A DNA stretch of 64,000 nucleotides from Mytilus californianus. Lineage: Eukaryota > Mollusca > Bivalvia > Mytilida > Mytilidae. The position numbers were made by a program, and so were the translations under genes. Positions 21,516-32,896 of the stretch are shown one piece after another (positions within the stretch are counted from its first letter, which is position 1; each line of letters opens with the position of its first letter). The notes under the pieces were generated by a model. It worked only from the letters and a program-made list of their open reading frames with translations, was not told where the DNA came from and did no database searches. The DNA lies in NCBI RefSeq assembly GCF_021869535.1, contig NW_026262723.1:84384324-84448323 (forward strand). The letters are read 5' to 3'.

Positions 21516-22510
21516 TACCTTGACTGAAATTAAAAAGAAAAAAAATAGGTGATAAGACATATTACAAAAAGAGAGAAAAAAAAAACAAATAGCAAAAACC
21601 ATCTACAAAAGGCAACGTATCTGATGAAGTTGCAACCTTAATTTCAATATGATTTATTAATTTAATATCGGAAAACTAAAGAAATGAATAATATAAATCA
21701 TGTCAGTAGAGCAGCACTGACTACTGGAATGCTGATATCATGAGACTTAAAGTCAACCATGAATTTATAGATCGGATGTCTAACATGGTCCATGGCATAC
21801 TAGCCTAACTATGGTGAAAAAAAAAAACGAAACAGCTGTTATAGTTTATAATAGGTTCTTTCTGTTGAAATATTAAAAATCATATTATACAGCATTTGAA
21901 AAACATCAATAGCTTAAGGGGGAGCACCCCCAGATATCCTGCCTCGGTGAAATCAGAGGTCAAGCAACGCCCATGAATTTTTATTATTATTATGATGGAA
22001 ATTTATTAAAGCAGGGATAACTTGAGAACATGAAATATTTTTTATAGATAAAGACGTATCTTTTCCAATGTGACGACTGTTCTAAAAGTAGTTAATTTCG
22101 TATTCGATTACAAACAAACGAATACTATCCACACCTTCGTGTAGCCTTTATTATTATTCATACTGGACACAATCAGACGGTCTTGAGAGATCACTAGATT
22201 TAAAGGACAACTTATATCTTAGAGCCCCTTTCAAAATTCTCTGATCACCTCTGAAATTACTAGATGAATTTTATTTCCGAATTTGTATTTTTATTGATAA
22301 AGTGCGAAAGACACTTTAATGCTCATAGGTTAAAGTCTTCAAGCCCTACATCTGCTACATTTAGGCAAAAAATAACTTATTCTTGGATTTAGGAATAGGT
22401 CTACAAATCTGGTGTCTTGCTTTTATATATATATTTATATCTTGTTCTTAAATATGAAATGATTATTAAGACATTCATATTTTCAACAAAATGATAGACA
22501 AATTTGGCTG
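21516..22510. other. Gene-free stretch
   Basis: No supported gene or clear repeat seen. Confidence 0.4.
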
Positions 22511-22516
22511 TAATAT

Positions 22517-22870
22517 AAAAAAAATGGAGATGTGGTATCTTTGCAGAAATCCGCAAGAGCCAAAATGACGAAAATGACGGCAAATAATGTCACCGCGCGG
22601 TCTTCAACAAAACATACCCATACAATATAGTCAGCTTGAAAAGACCCCAACATGACAAAATGTGAAATAAAGTAAAACAGAAAACCTTCGTCTGATTTAT
22701 GACAAAAGAATAAACGAAAAATAGATATGACAGATGGCAAACAAATGACATTACTGAATTACATAGTCCTGACTTGGTACATGCGCATAAAGAATGTTGC
22801 GAGGTTAAACATTCTGTGAACACTCAGTCCTAACCTGGAACAATGGTGAAACAGCGCATTATTAGAACAA
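22517..22870 (+). repeat. Dispersed repeat family A, diverged copy
   Basis: 'ggagatgtggtatctttgca', 'ccgcgcggtcttcaacaa', 'tagtcagcttgaaaagaccc', 'tcctgacttggtacatg' and 'aacctggaacaatggtg' follow the family order with many changes. Confidence 0.65.
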
Positions 22871-23549
22871 ACTGCAAAAACAAAAACATAAAGACAAAAG
22901 ACACTAAGTACTGATCTAAGAGTATTTGCAGTTACTGAAAACTAGTTCAAAGCGTATTACAGTAGATACATAAGTCATGTTCTCCCACACTAGAAAAATC
23001 AATAAGTATACATCAAATGGATTTAGTATAAAAACGTTGTAAACAGTCTGATAAAAGCTTGACTTTGTTTATATTTCGATACATGTATAAAGTCTAAATT
23101 AATAGATCATCTCATTATACAAACTTAAACATCTGCTTCTGTCATTTGGTGTTTGCCATCATTTCTGATTATTATTGTACAATAATGGGAGTCGTAGATA
23201 CAAAGTTCTTGTTTTGTGTCGTGAAAAATCTTACTTTGTGAAGAACAGCAACTAAATCCAACAACAAAAACACAGAGGATGATATCATGAAAATACGGGA
23301 CCTCTTTCTCGATATCTTATTTGTTGAGTTTAGTTGATTGATATTACATCAGATTCGGTAATACAGTGAGTACTGATTATGCATCCGCACTGACCGACTT
23401 TTTTTTCATACTCGTATGAAGCAGAATTCACAAAAAAACCTACTGAGTTTTACGGTGCGTATTGCTGTGTGTTTGTTTATTCCACATTAGCTAGAGGTAT
23501 AGGGGGAGGGTTGATATCTCACAAAACATGTTTAATCTCGTCGCATTTT
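22871..23549. other. Gene-free stretch
   Basis: No supported gene or clear repeat seen. Confidence 0.35.
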
Positions 23550-23805
23550 TGAGCTTGTCCCAAGTCAGGAACCTCTGGCTTTTGTTAGTCTTTTAATTTT
23601 TTTTTTAAATTTGGTTCATTTATATGTTTCGGAGTTTAGTGTGACGTCCATTTTCGCTGAACTAGTATACATTTTTGTTTAGGGGCCAGCTGAAGCCCGC
23701 CTCCGGGTGCGGGATTTTCTCGCTGTGTTAAAGACCCATTGATGGCCTTGGGCTGTTTTCTGCTTTTTGGTCGGGTTGTTGTCTCTTTAGTCCAGCTGAT
23801 TCGTG
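23550..23805 (+). repeat. Mollusc dispersed repeat ('ggggccagctgaagcccgcc' type)
   Basis: A GC-rich block with 'cctccgggtgcgggattttc', 'cattgatggccttgggctg' and 'tttggtcgggttgttgtctc' stands out from its AT-rich surroundings. I recall it as a common mussel repeat. The class is unknown and its right end is cut after 'gtctctttag'. Confidence 0.55.
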
Positions 23806-25239
23806 CATAATGTTAGAAGAATTGTGGGTTTGATGATAAAAGCATAAAATTTTGCACAATTGTATATTTATATGTGGTAGTCAATTTAAGCTATGGACCT
23901 ACTCTGAAAAATCCAATATGGCAGCTATTTTCAAGATGTCTGCCAATCAGTCTAAATTTTACAACCATGTATATAATATTCCCATTAATTGAAATCCAGC
24001 TTAAAGTACTTAATCTGCTTAAAAGAAACCATGCCGTCCTACACATAATATAAGTTGCTATACATCAATGAAAAATTAATTCAGCAACGTCGTAAACAGT
24101 ACAAGAGACAATGCGATAACAAACTATACAGAAAATGAAAAGACACATTAAGTATTGCTTCAAACTATAGATTAGCGGATTATTGTGTATCCCAAATAAC
24201 GAGACGCAGTAATTGAAAAAGAATCTTGTTATATTCTTAATAATAAGTTGATCTAAACAAAAGAGAGATTTGAAGGACAGTTTCTAAATTGGTTAGCTTT
24301 AAAAATAATATTATCGTAGGTAGGATTTAGGTTTAAGAATTTAAACTGTACTTCCGTGGTAGGGATTGAAACCAATGCTATTGTGACATCGTGGCGACTA
24401 CACCTACACTGTGCCCAGTTCCCTACAAAACCCAGCCAACTAGGCTTTATAATAATACAGACGTTCTTCATTAGATAACATAGGGAGCCAACGGTCTAAT
24501 ATGTGCAAAAAACAATTATCGAAAAACAAATATCACAAACCAACAGCAATCACTGAATTACAGCTTGATTGGACAATAAACGCTGATTCGTGGTGCTGCT
24601 TCATGTACCATACAGCCGATTATATGTTTATACTATATCAGGTCTTCATTTATCATTATCAAAGATACTTATAATTTGGTACGCCAGACGCGGGGACAAT
24701 ATACATGTAGTTGGAATGTAAATAGACTTTTAAATATGTTTTTCTTATATGTAACTTTATCCCTTCTGAATTGTTGTTTTAAAAGGTGTTTTCTGGAATT
24801 TGTAATTATGCTTATGTAATACCTGAACGTTTTCTTTGGTATCATAATGTAAATATTTATATATGTAGGATATATAAATCTTTATATACGTAGGATAAAA
24901 ATAATCAATCAATCAATCAATATATGCATTCCAGTAACAATTCAAATTATACCATCGACACGTGCCATCAAGCTTTAGATGCCTTTATTGCATATATGTT
25001 AATATATCAGCGACAATTAAGATCTATAATTATATTATTTTAGTTAGCTTATCAGAGTCAGTGATTTAAAAATTAAAACATTTCTATTATATTTCACATT
25101 ATGTATACAGCAAGTATTTGTGTTAGTCACATAAGTGTAAAAATTTTTAACGCAAACATGGCATTTCATGGTTTCTTTCTTTTGAATTAAGCTGAATTAG
25201 CTGGTTTATAAACTAGTCGGATTAGCACTAGTGGAACAA
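23806..25239. other. Gene-free stretch with small repeat scraps
   Basis: No gene supported. A family B end fragment lies on the minus strand at 24655-24698 ('gcgtctggcgtaccaaatta' on that strand), and a short (AATC)n run at 24902-24921. Confidence 0.4.
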
Positions 25240-25700
25240 GATATGTCTACCCTTCCGGGGCACTTGAATATACCCCCGCTTTTTGATGGGGTTCGAGTTG
25301 CTGTTTATTTGTATCAGGAACATATATATATGTTAGATATACTGTTCCCAGTTTGTATATACAGTGTTTTTTTTAAACTGTTTTTTTTTTTGTCGTTTTT
25401 CTTTATGCCAAGGTGTTGTCTGCTTTCTTCGACTCATAGTATTTGTATGTCCCTTGAGTAGTTTCTCGCAACCTTTTGTTAAATCATAGATATTATCTTT
25501 TTGTTCTTTAGTTCCGGAAAACCCCGATATACCCCAAGTTTTTGATGGGGTTCGTGTTGCTCAGTCTTTAATTGTCTGTGTTGTGTTTTGTGTACTGCTG
25601 TTTGTCTGTTTGTCTTTTTCTTTTTTTTTAGCCATGGCGTTGTCAGTTTATTTTCGACTTATGAGTCTGAATGTCCCTTTGGTATCCTTCCTTTTTTCAT
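25240..25700 (+). repeat. Two PLE tails in tandem (family T)
   Basis: The first copy (25240-25475) is interrupted or diverged in its middle. The second (25508-25700) is well kept, with 'gatggggttcgtgttgctca', 'gccatggcgttgtcagttta' and 'gtccctttggtatcc'. Head-to-tail copies fit the known habit of PLEs to insert as partial tandems. Confidence 0.65.
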
Positions 25701-26171
25701 CCTAGATCCTCATAAATGAATGATATAAATCTTTATAATAACACGTCATGAAATCAATAAGAGATTTTCTCTTTTCAGTCTAATTAGACGAAACATGTAA
25801 ACTAATTTGAAGATGCAATGCAATGATTATTGTATCTCATGTTCTGTTTCGTTCTTGTAATCTGAATCAGATATATGTATAGATGTATATATGAAAACAG
25901 TGTAACTGTGTTATCAAATTAAAATCTAAAGATACTTAATATCAATGTTATGATGGTCATCAAGGTCCTTTTCAATTTGAACAATAAATAGACCTTTGTG
26001 TTCTTTTTGAACGACAATTAAGATCTATAAATATATTATTTTAGTTAGCTTATCAGAGTCAGTGAGCACATTTTGACCCTACTTTCAAAATAAATGTTTG
26101 CGTTCTATTTGATAGTTAATAATTATAAGGAAGACGTTCGGCGAACATACGACATATGTATTACAACTACA
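25701..26171. other. Gene-free stretch
   Basis: No gene supported. Residues of a 24-bp segment ('ttagttagcttatcagagtc') occur here at 26040 and also at 25042, marking a small duplicated segment. Confidence 0.35.
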
Positions 26172-26700
26172 CGGGTGTCATTCGGTATATCGAGAGAACT
26201 GATCGTGAAAGAATAACTAACGGTGGTCTAGCATTGCGATCGGATCGTGAAAGATCTGGTATTTTTACAGTGTAATTCTATTTCAAAATCTGTGCAAAAT
26301 CTGCAGTATTTTCAAAAGGTGGAACAAATCATAAAAAAAAAATTATGTCTGTTAAAATGATTCCACTTACTTAACAAAACTGTGCAATAAGTTAAAGAAA
26401 AAAATGCAGTACTTTTTAAGAAGACACAAAAGATGACACACAATACTATGAGAATCATTAATAATAAATCACGTTTTGTATCAATAATGGTCACATTCCA
26501 ATATATCATGATAGATTTGAAACTTAATCTTTATTGTGTCAGATAGTCCAGTAAAATAAAAGTATGTTATTACTTTAAACAGTTCTTATTATATTTGAAA
26601 AAAGTATATTTTTGTTGATTTTTTTTTTATCAAAATTGATCGTGAAAGATCATTCAACGCATTATTTTGATCGTGAAAGACAAGGCGTGACCAGACTCAA
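26172..26700 (+). mobile_element. Nonautonomous element with GATCGTGAAAGATC motifs, copy 1 (family D)
   Basis: Both ends carry clusters of the motif 'gatcgtgaaagatc' (at 26210-26262 and 26638-26682), and the middle is plain AT-rich DNA. The left end 'cgggtgtcattcggtatatc' matches in inverse orientation the end of the element at 30598-31128. The two share internal sequence too ('attact', 'aaacagttctta'). It has no coding part, so I infer a MITE-like element. Confidence 0.6.
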
Positions 26701-26813
26701 TGATCAGAAAACAGCATTCTTTTTGCCATTTGATATACTTGTAATTGGTTGAAGCTTGTAATTACTTACTAAGAACGTAAATTAATGCTGTAATTTATTT
26801 TGGTGATATATAT

Positions 26814-27790
26814 GTAGGACTGAACCGCGATGGCACTCCGAACCGCGATGGTCACGCTGATGTGCGATGGTTAGACGCTGAAGTACATTTTTGATCACGC
26901 TGAAGTGCGATGGTGGCATTGTTACGCTATCTTGTTGATAGCTACGCCGAAGTACTATGGTGGTTACGCTGAAGTGCGATGGGTTACATAAACTATATTT
27001 TTGGTGTTTTTCATGTTCACATGTCGATGAAGAAGTAAATATGTTTGCTAGAAGCAGCTTTCTTGTTTATTTAGTAAATATCGAGAATATTTCCAGTCAT
27101 AATTGTAACGTTGTAGTTTATTTTGGACAAAAAGAAGTCACATTCATACAATCGTTCCAGCCGCTACATGCAAAAATTTTCTTTCCATTAAAACCAGTGC
27201 TTATTTCAATGACTGAAAATGTGATAGCAGTTTAAAACGCAATATAATAAGTGCCTAATAAACTTATCATCGTATATTGTTTTTACTGCAACTAGAGAAA
27301 ATATGGAATGTTTTTGTATATCCAACATAAATACAAGTAAATACATACTTAATACTACCGGTAAAGTGAAATAATTAGTAAACAGGGGAAATTTAGCCTC
27401 TCTGTAGCAGATCCTTTTCCGAAATTTACAGAAGTTTTTTTTTTCGTACGATGGTGCTTGGAAATCTCTTACTGCATTCGGGTCCGAAGACACACTCTCC
27501 GTCTTAGGATATTACGGTAAACGTAGAACTCATGAGAGCTGAGAGCTGAGATTACTATAACACATATAGTAATCTCAGATGAGGGAACAAAGTAAAGATA
27601 AAATGTTAACGCAGAATAATGTCCTCATGCAGCAAACTTAAAGAGAACGAGCTCTTATTTAGTATGAAACTATAACTAAGGACATATATAGACCATCGCA
27701 CTTCAGCGAACAGACCCTCGGACTTCGGCGAAGACCATCGCACTTCAGTGTGACCATCGTACTTCAGCGTCCCCATCGCACCTCCGAGTC
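26814..27790. mobile_element. Fold-back-like element with inverted arrays of a 17-bp motif
   Basis: The left arm (26814-26990) holds repeated 'cgctgaagtgcgatggt'-type units. The right arm (27691-27790) holds the same units in inverse orientation ('accatcgcacttcagcg'). The interior of about 700 bp is unrelated and carries a 13-bp-stem hairpin (27546-27578) that flanks 'aacacat'. Long inverted arms built from short subrepeats are the hallmark of fold-back elements. No transposase is visible. A 92-codon frame in the interior has no recognisable content. Confidence 0.6.
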
Positions 27791-27808
27791 ATATATATAT
27801 ATATATAT

Positions 27809-27965
27809 GTAGGACTCTAAAGTGCGATGGTACTCTAAAGTGAGATGGTCTCGCTAAAGTGCGATGGTCTACGCTAAAGTACGATGGTTGTTTGTTTGCT
27901 AAAGTACGATGGTATATCACGATAAAGTGCAATGGACCAATAGGGTAAGGTTCGAGGGATTAAAA
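27809..27965 (+). repeat. Solo arm of the same 17-bp-motif element
   Basis: It starts like the full element with 'gtaggact', directly after a (TA)n tract. It carries about eight units of 'ctaaagtgcgatggt', a sub-variant with taaag for tgaag. I see no matching right arm, so it is a solo or truncated arm. Confidence 0.55.
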
Positions 27966-28240
27966 CGTTAAAGTACATCGATTTTATAAAATAGTCTTTT
28001 TGCAAAAGCTAGTATGCTAAGGTATAACATATGTGATAGGCTCTATAATATACCGGTAGGCTTAAGTGAGTGTTTCTTAATTTAGAAGACCAACCACGTA
28101 ATAATTGCTAAAAAGGTAATTTAGGTGTCACAAAATACTGTATTTCCTGTTAAATGAATTTTTAACAATTCGGGCTTATTAAATATTTGGATAATTGGTG
28201 TAGCTTGCCGTTCACACAGTCTATCAATAATCAGCACCAA

Positions 28241-28440
28241 TACAAAACAGCACCAATAACAAAAAAAAAGAAACATTAAATGTAATTATCTATGAATATT
28301 TCGGATAACAGATATCCTTCATCAGTATGATTCATTTTACATCATAATCATACTGATGAAGGATATCTGTTATCCGAAATATTTATAGATAATTACATTT
28401 AATGTTTCTTTTTTTTTTTTGTCATTGGTGCTGTTTTGTA
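28241..28440. mobile_element. 200-bp near-perfect palindrome (hairpin MITE-like)
   Basis: The left arm 28241-28332 and the right arm 28346-28440 are reverse complements with only a few mismatches, around a 13-nt loop. The outer ends read 'tacaaaacagcaccaat' and its complement. Each arm contains a hammerhead-like core on its own strand. The transcript would form a hairpin of about 92 bp. Confidence 0.75.
28346..28398 (+). ncRNA. Hammerhead-like core in the palindrome, plus-strand arm
   Basis: In order: CTGATGA at 28353-28359, a 5-bp stem II (ggata/tatcc) with 5-nt loop, GAAA at 28376-28379, then 'tatttata', which can form a two-pair stem III with a 4-nt loop. The sequence after it can pair with the bases before CTGATGA at six of the eight innermost positions. 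One extra A sits between CTGATGA and stem II, which departs from the canonical core. Activity is doubtful. The mirror copy is on the minus strand at about 28280-28332. Confidence 0.35.
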
Positions 28441-28490
28441 CACTTTTTAGGCGTTTATATATAATATATGATATATATAACCATATTTAG

Positions 28491-28775
28491 TAGATATAAG
28501 AAGATGTGGTATGAGTGCCAATGAGACAACTCTCCATCCAAGTCAAAATTTATAAAAGTAAACCATTATAGGTCACAGTACGGTCTTCAACACGGAGCCT
28601 TGGCTCACACCGAACAGTAAGCTATAAAGGGCCCCAAAACATTACTAGTGTAAAACCATTCAAACGGGAAAACCAACGGTCTAATCTATATAAAAACGAG
28701 AAACGAGAAACACTTATGAACCACATCAACAAACGACAACTACTGAACATCAGATTCCTGACTTAGGACAGGTGC
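28491..28775 (+). repeat. Family A, second subfamily
   Basis: It has the family landmarks but with 'gagccttggctcacaccgaa' and 'aagtaaaccattataggtca' in place of the segments of the other copies. Only the 45-kb copy shares this variant, so the window holds two subfamilies. Confidence 0.7.
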
Positions 28776-29034
28776 AAACAAATGCTTAGACCTGTTTTCA
28801 TTTAAGAGGCAATGCTACATGTAACTAGACATCCAAGATAATAAGACCTTCAAGAGCGTAAATTGTCGAAAAGTAAATATCTTTGTATAAACAATGCGTA
28901 GTGTATCCACAAATGAGTAAAGAAGGGGTCTGGTGGTTTTCCCCTGGAAATATCTTAATGGGTACGTTTTTTTGTTTTCGTAAGGGTTAGATCAAAGAAG
29001 ATATATCAATTTATTTTACATACAGGTCTATTGA

Positions 29035-29215
29035 AGATGCTCATTTCATTACAAATACCGACTTTTCTGATTGGGTCCCATTAATAGTCATGAACTAGAG
29101 ATTAGAGACACCACATACACACTCGACCTCATTTTTAGTCATATACCCCGAATTTGACAGCGGTCATCTCAATACCATCTAAACAGCAGTCATCTCAATA
29201 CCAACTTCATTCACG
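29035..29215 (+). pseudogene. PLE reverse transcriptase scrap
   Basis: 'cgacttttctgattgggt', 'gaactagagattagagaca', 'accccgaatttgaca' and 'ggtcatctcaatacca' match 14330-14480 of the truncated PLE, the region just after the palm. The frame is broken many times. It and the 3' scrap at 30118 belong to one insertion, now split by the element at 29341. Confidence 0.65.
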
Positions 29216-29340
29216 TATGTGGGTGGGTCCAGATGAGATTCGGAAACATAAGGTTTTTATAGTGCTGTTTCATTTTGTATACCCTTGTATTTATATTTTA
29301 CATTTTTGGATTTAATCGGGAAAGTGTATGTGTCATGATG

Positions 29341-29894
29341 TAAGGAGCACCTTAAGTGCCAAGTAAATAGAAATATGTTCGTTTGCCAGAGATTTGATCT
29401 GGTGCGCACGACGTTCAAACTGGTGCTCACAAATTTCAAACTCGTACGCAACAGTTCTTGAAAGTCATGCACACCATTTTGAATATCGTGTGCGCCAGAT
29501 TGAAAGTCATGCGCACTGTTTGAAAGTCATGTATACAAGTTTGAAAGTCGTGCGTACGAGCTGAAAAGTCTTGCGTTCAAGTTCTTAAAAAGCGTGCACA
29601 CCGTTTTTGAAAGTCGTGAGCACTAGTTTGAAAGTCGTGCGCACCATTTTGAAAGTCATGCGCACAGTTTGAAAGTCGTATGCACGAGTTTGAAAGTCGG
29701 GCGCACCATTTTGAAAGTCATGTATGCCAGTTGGAAAGTCATGCGCACCAGTTTGAAAGTCATGCGCACAAGTTGGAAAGTCGTGCGAACAAGTTTCAAA
29801 GTCGTGTGCACGATTATTTAAACTGGTGCCCACCAATTTAAATCTCCGGCAAACGAAAATATTTATATTTACATGACACTTAAGGGGCTCCGTA
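29341..29894. mobile_element. 554-bp TIR element filled with a 21-bp minisatellite
   Basis: Terminal inverted repeats of about 50 bp open 'taaggagcaccttaagtg' and close with the complement of 'tacggagccccttaagtg', and both include 'tttcgtttgccggagattt'-type sequence. Between them lie about 20 units of 'agtcgtgcgcaccagtttgaa'. A TA at each end fits a TA target site. It interrupts an older PLE fragment. Read on the minus strand the array gives a heptapeptide repeat (about AHDFQTG), which is a product of the period and not evidence for a gene. Confidence 0.7.
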
Positions 29895-30117
29895 ATTATG
29901 CTTTACTATACTGACTGCATTATCAAACACAAAATCTTTTTGTGGCGTCTTTGTTTGATTTAATTTTAAGTGTGTTTGAATGTTAAATTAAGTTGTGTTT
30001 TATGTCTGTGATGTATGTTTACACAGTTTTAACTGCTGGATCCCAGATATGGACACGTTAAACAATTATGTCTGTATGGGTTGCTCACCCAATTTGGCAA
30101 TATTACGGAACATTAAA

Positions 30118-30225
30118 CAACTGTCATACAAGTGGGCTTATTAGCTAGCTAGAAAACCAGATTTAACCCACCATTTTCTTAGGAAAATGTCTGTGCCAAG
30201 TCAGGAATATGACAGTTGATTTCAT
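30118..30225 (+). repeat. PLE 3'-region scrap
   Basis: 'aactgtcatacaagtgggct', 'ttaacccaccattttct' and 'caagtcaggaatatgac' match 14870-14975. Confidence 0.6.
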
Positions 30226-30597
30226 GCTGTTTATTTTAAATAATGTTTTTCCAATTTTTACAAAAATCAATAAGGATCTTCGTTTTATAGATATGACTGT
30301 GCATAAAAATTAATGGAAATCAGATAAGACAATCTTAACATTTCAAACGACATGAAACTTATGCAGGAAGTACAGACGGACTTTTAATGTTATAAAAAAC
30401 TAGTCGGTGTGGTATTATCAAATAATCAGATCCAATGGCATTGAACCATCATAGCCCTATTTACAAACAAAAGTGAAGCGGAATAAGTCATGCAAATCCA
30501 ATCTTTTGATATACCAAGTACAAATATGATTATCATTTGTTTAAAGAAAAATTTCATAGTTTTCGTGGATTTTTTGCAATAACGAATAAGCGGCAAC

Positions 30598-31128
30598 AGA
30601 TCTTTCACGATCCTTTTCACGATCATAGAAATGCGGTACCCGATCTTTCACGATCCGAAATATCAAAGTTTTACAAATATTACCGTTTTTGCAAAGTTTC
30701 TGATTAAACTAAATCAAAATACACTTAAGAACTGTCTTAAACAGTAATAGTGAACGATATTTTTAAGAGAATATGACTTTATGCACTATAATTTGAAAAA
30801 AAATCATGTTTCTTTACATTTTATTTCTCTGAAATTTCGAAGAGCAATCTGCCTTTTGTAGTTTTGTAAAAACAGTGTACTTTTAAGCCTTGATTTTTCT
30901 TTGATACTGATCATAATGTTAAACCATTTTGACAGACAGTTTTATTTTTCCAATGTTTGTCATTATAATTGATTAAATTAGATTATATACTGACGTTGCA
31001 TGTGTCTTCTCGATTAAATTTCATTCACGATCCTATACAAGATATTTCACGATCCAAAAGCAACACTTGACCACTGTGACTTGTTCTTTCACGATAATTT
31101 TTCTCGATACACCGAATGACAGCCGTGA
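30598..31128 (-). mobile_element. GATCGTGAAAGATC element, copy 2 (family D)
   Basis: On the minus strand it starts 'cacggctgtcattcggtgta' and repeats 'atcgtgaaaga' near both ends (31015-31100 and 30600-30660), as copy 1 does in the opposite orientation about 4 kb away. Confidence 0.6.
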
Positions 31129-32340
31129 ACTAATATTAATAACCATTCAACATAAATGACAACTGTGTCCCTCTTTTCAAAGACTTCATACAGAAGCTTT
31201 AAATTCATTTTGATTTTACAATCTCACATTCGTTACATTAATTATTTAATTTTCGAGAAAATTAAACGTTTGTTTGAGTGTCAAAATGGTTAATTAATTG
31301 TGTGTTGCTTAACATCCAATCGCAAATATTTCATGGTTATTCAGGACGAGAACAAATTAACAATAAATACAATAGGTAGGTCCTGTAATAGAGGCCGTCC
31401 GGGATGAAGGTCGGGGAAATTTAGACTGCCACTGGAAAATGAGGGTACATTGGATGTGGACAGAAATATTGACTTGCAAAAGGTCACCTACGGACCCTGC
31501 AAAGAGTTGTTAAAAGAGTTTTCAACGTGCACAGAGCGTGGCACTCTTTCGATACGTACATCCCGCACAGCCAAACAGACGCCCCACTTTGGCAAGGGTT
31601 TTACTGCCGGTCGAAAGAAGACCTGTAGTGACCTATTCCACAGAGAAAGGGTGCGTTCAACTCAACAATATAGGCCTTTTCTACAATTTTATTTCGTGAT
31701 CAGAACTATATTAAACTGGCATTTAGAGACAGTTGCGAAAGAAACTATAATACGACAATTTAACAAGGGGATATCAAACTTTATTTGAGTGAATATTTGA
31801 AATAAGAGGGTGGGACACTTTTTTTTGTAAACAGAATATCACTCATCCAAAATAAGATACATTACTTTTCTAATAACTACACTTGCTTTTTTATTAAGGG
31901 AAACACCACAACAGCATAATGTTCTTATCGTACCTGAAATAATGTACCAGTAAAAGACGCGCGCGAAATCAAGTAATACGTATGTAGCTTTTGGCAAGAA
32001 CAAACTCTAATTGCCTATTAATCTTTAATTCAGATTACAGTTGATCAAAACATGGAGAATTATTAGATATGGTCCGGGTAAAAATATATCAACTAATAAC
32101 GTTTTGTATTATTTGTATTTCACAAAAACAGGAAGAATTTACGCTTTTCATAAACACATTTCATTTTATAATTACTGTAATAAATCACTATAAACGAAAC
32201 AGTAATATCTTTAGAAAATCCATTTAATATCATATGTATTATCAAATCATAAGAAAGTAAAGGAATTTTAAATTTAAACGTAATCATTTGTGTTAATCAA
32301 TCGGTAGTCCAGTTTCACAACTTTTGTCAACATTGCAAGC
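31129..32340. other. Region with a possible repeat-derived frame
   Basis: A 112-codon frame at 31450-31788 is unrelated in sequence to the other repeats of the window. The DNA around 31400-31560 ('gactgccactggaaaatgag') reminds me of a mussel repeat, so I treat it as repeat-derived and not as a gene. The rest holds nothing I can support. Confidence 0.35.
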
Positions 32341-32351
32341 GGGTATTGCTG

Positions 32352-32428
32352 TATTTAAGCTGCTTGATTATTCAAATATCATTACTACCGACACAAACTA
32401 CCAACACAAGCTTACAGTGAAATAAAGG
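32352..32428 (+). promoter_or_regulatory. Candidate promoter and 5' noncoding exon of the Mab-21-like gene
   Basis: A TATTTAAG box at 32352-32359 is followed about 70 bp later by a good donor, 'aaag|gtaatc', at 32427/32428. The first coding exon begins exactly at a splice acceptor (32896), so an upstream noncoding exon must exist. This is the best candidate I can see. It is weak evidence without transcripts. Confidence 0.3.
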
Positions 32429-32896
32429 TAATCGATATTACACAATAAAAACACGATTTGTTAAATATCTGTTTTAAAATTTGTACAAGTTACAATATCC
32501 AGAACAAGCAATAATGTCATGATTAAACAAAAAAGGAAAAACATTTAACTTCAATTATTGTATCATGTAGGCAGCAACTGCAGTGTACTAAAGAGAACAA
32601 TCGAAAACTGTGAAACATTTAAAGTGTTTCATTCAATAATTGCGTTTAGTAGTTTTCGAACGAATATCAAATCACTTATTTATGGTTTAAAACTAGAAAA
32701 AATGTTTTTTTTCATTTTATTTTCATAATTGAATTTCTGTATAAATTTACCATAAGTCAGGTCTTCTTGCACTTTTATGAGATTTGAACATCAATAAACT
32801 ACTGTAGCCTCTAATTAAATAAAGTATATAAGTAATTCAAAAATGTATTTCTTATTTCTGTTTGATTTCTACTTGAATAGTACCAGTATACTTCAG

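Noticed and set aside
25768-25800. Hammerhead-like 'gtctaattagacgaaaca'
   Set aside because: It has a stem II and GAAAC look, but no CTGANGA box precedes it.
26957-27235. 92-codon frame inside the fold-back element as a transposase
   Set aside because: Too short and without any transposase motif. Its start lies in the repeat arm.
29585-29836. Minus-strand frame with a heptapeptide repeat (AHDFQTG type)
   Set aside because: It follows from a 21-bp noncoding minisatellite inside a terminal-inverted-repeat element. No start context or conserved domain.
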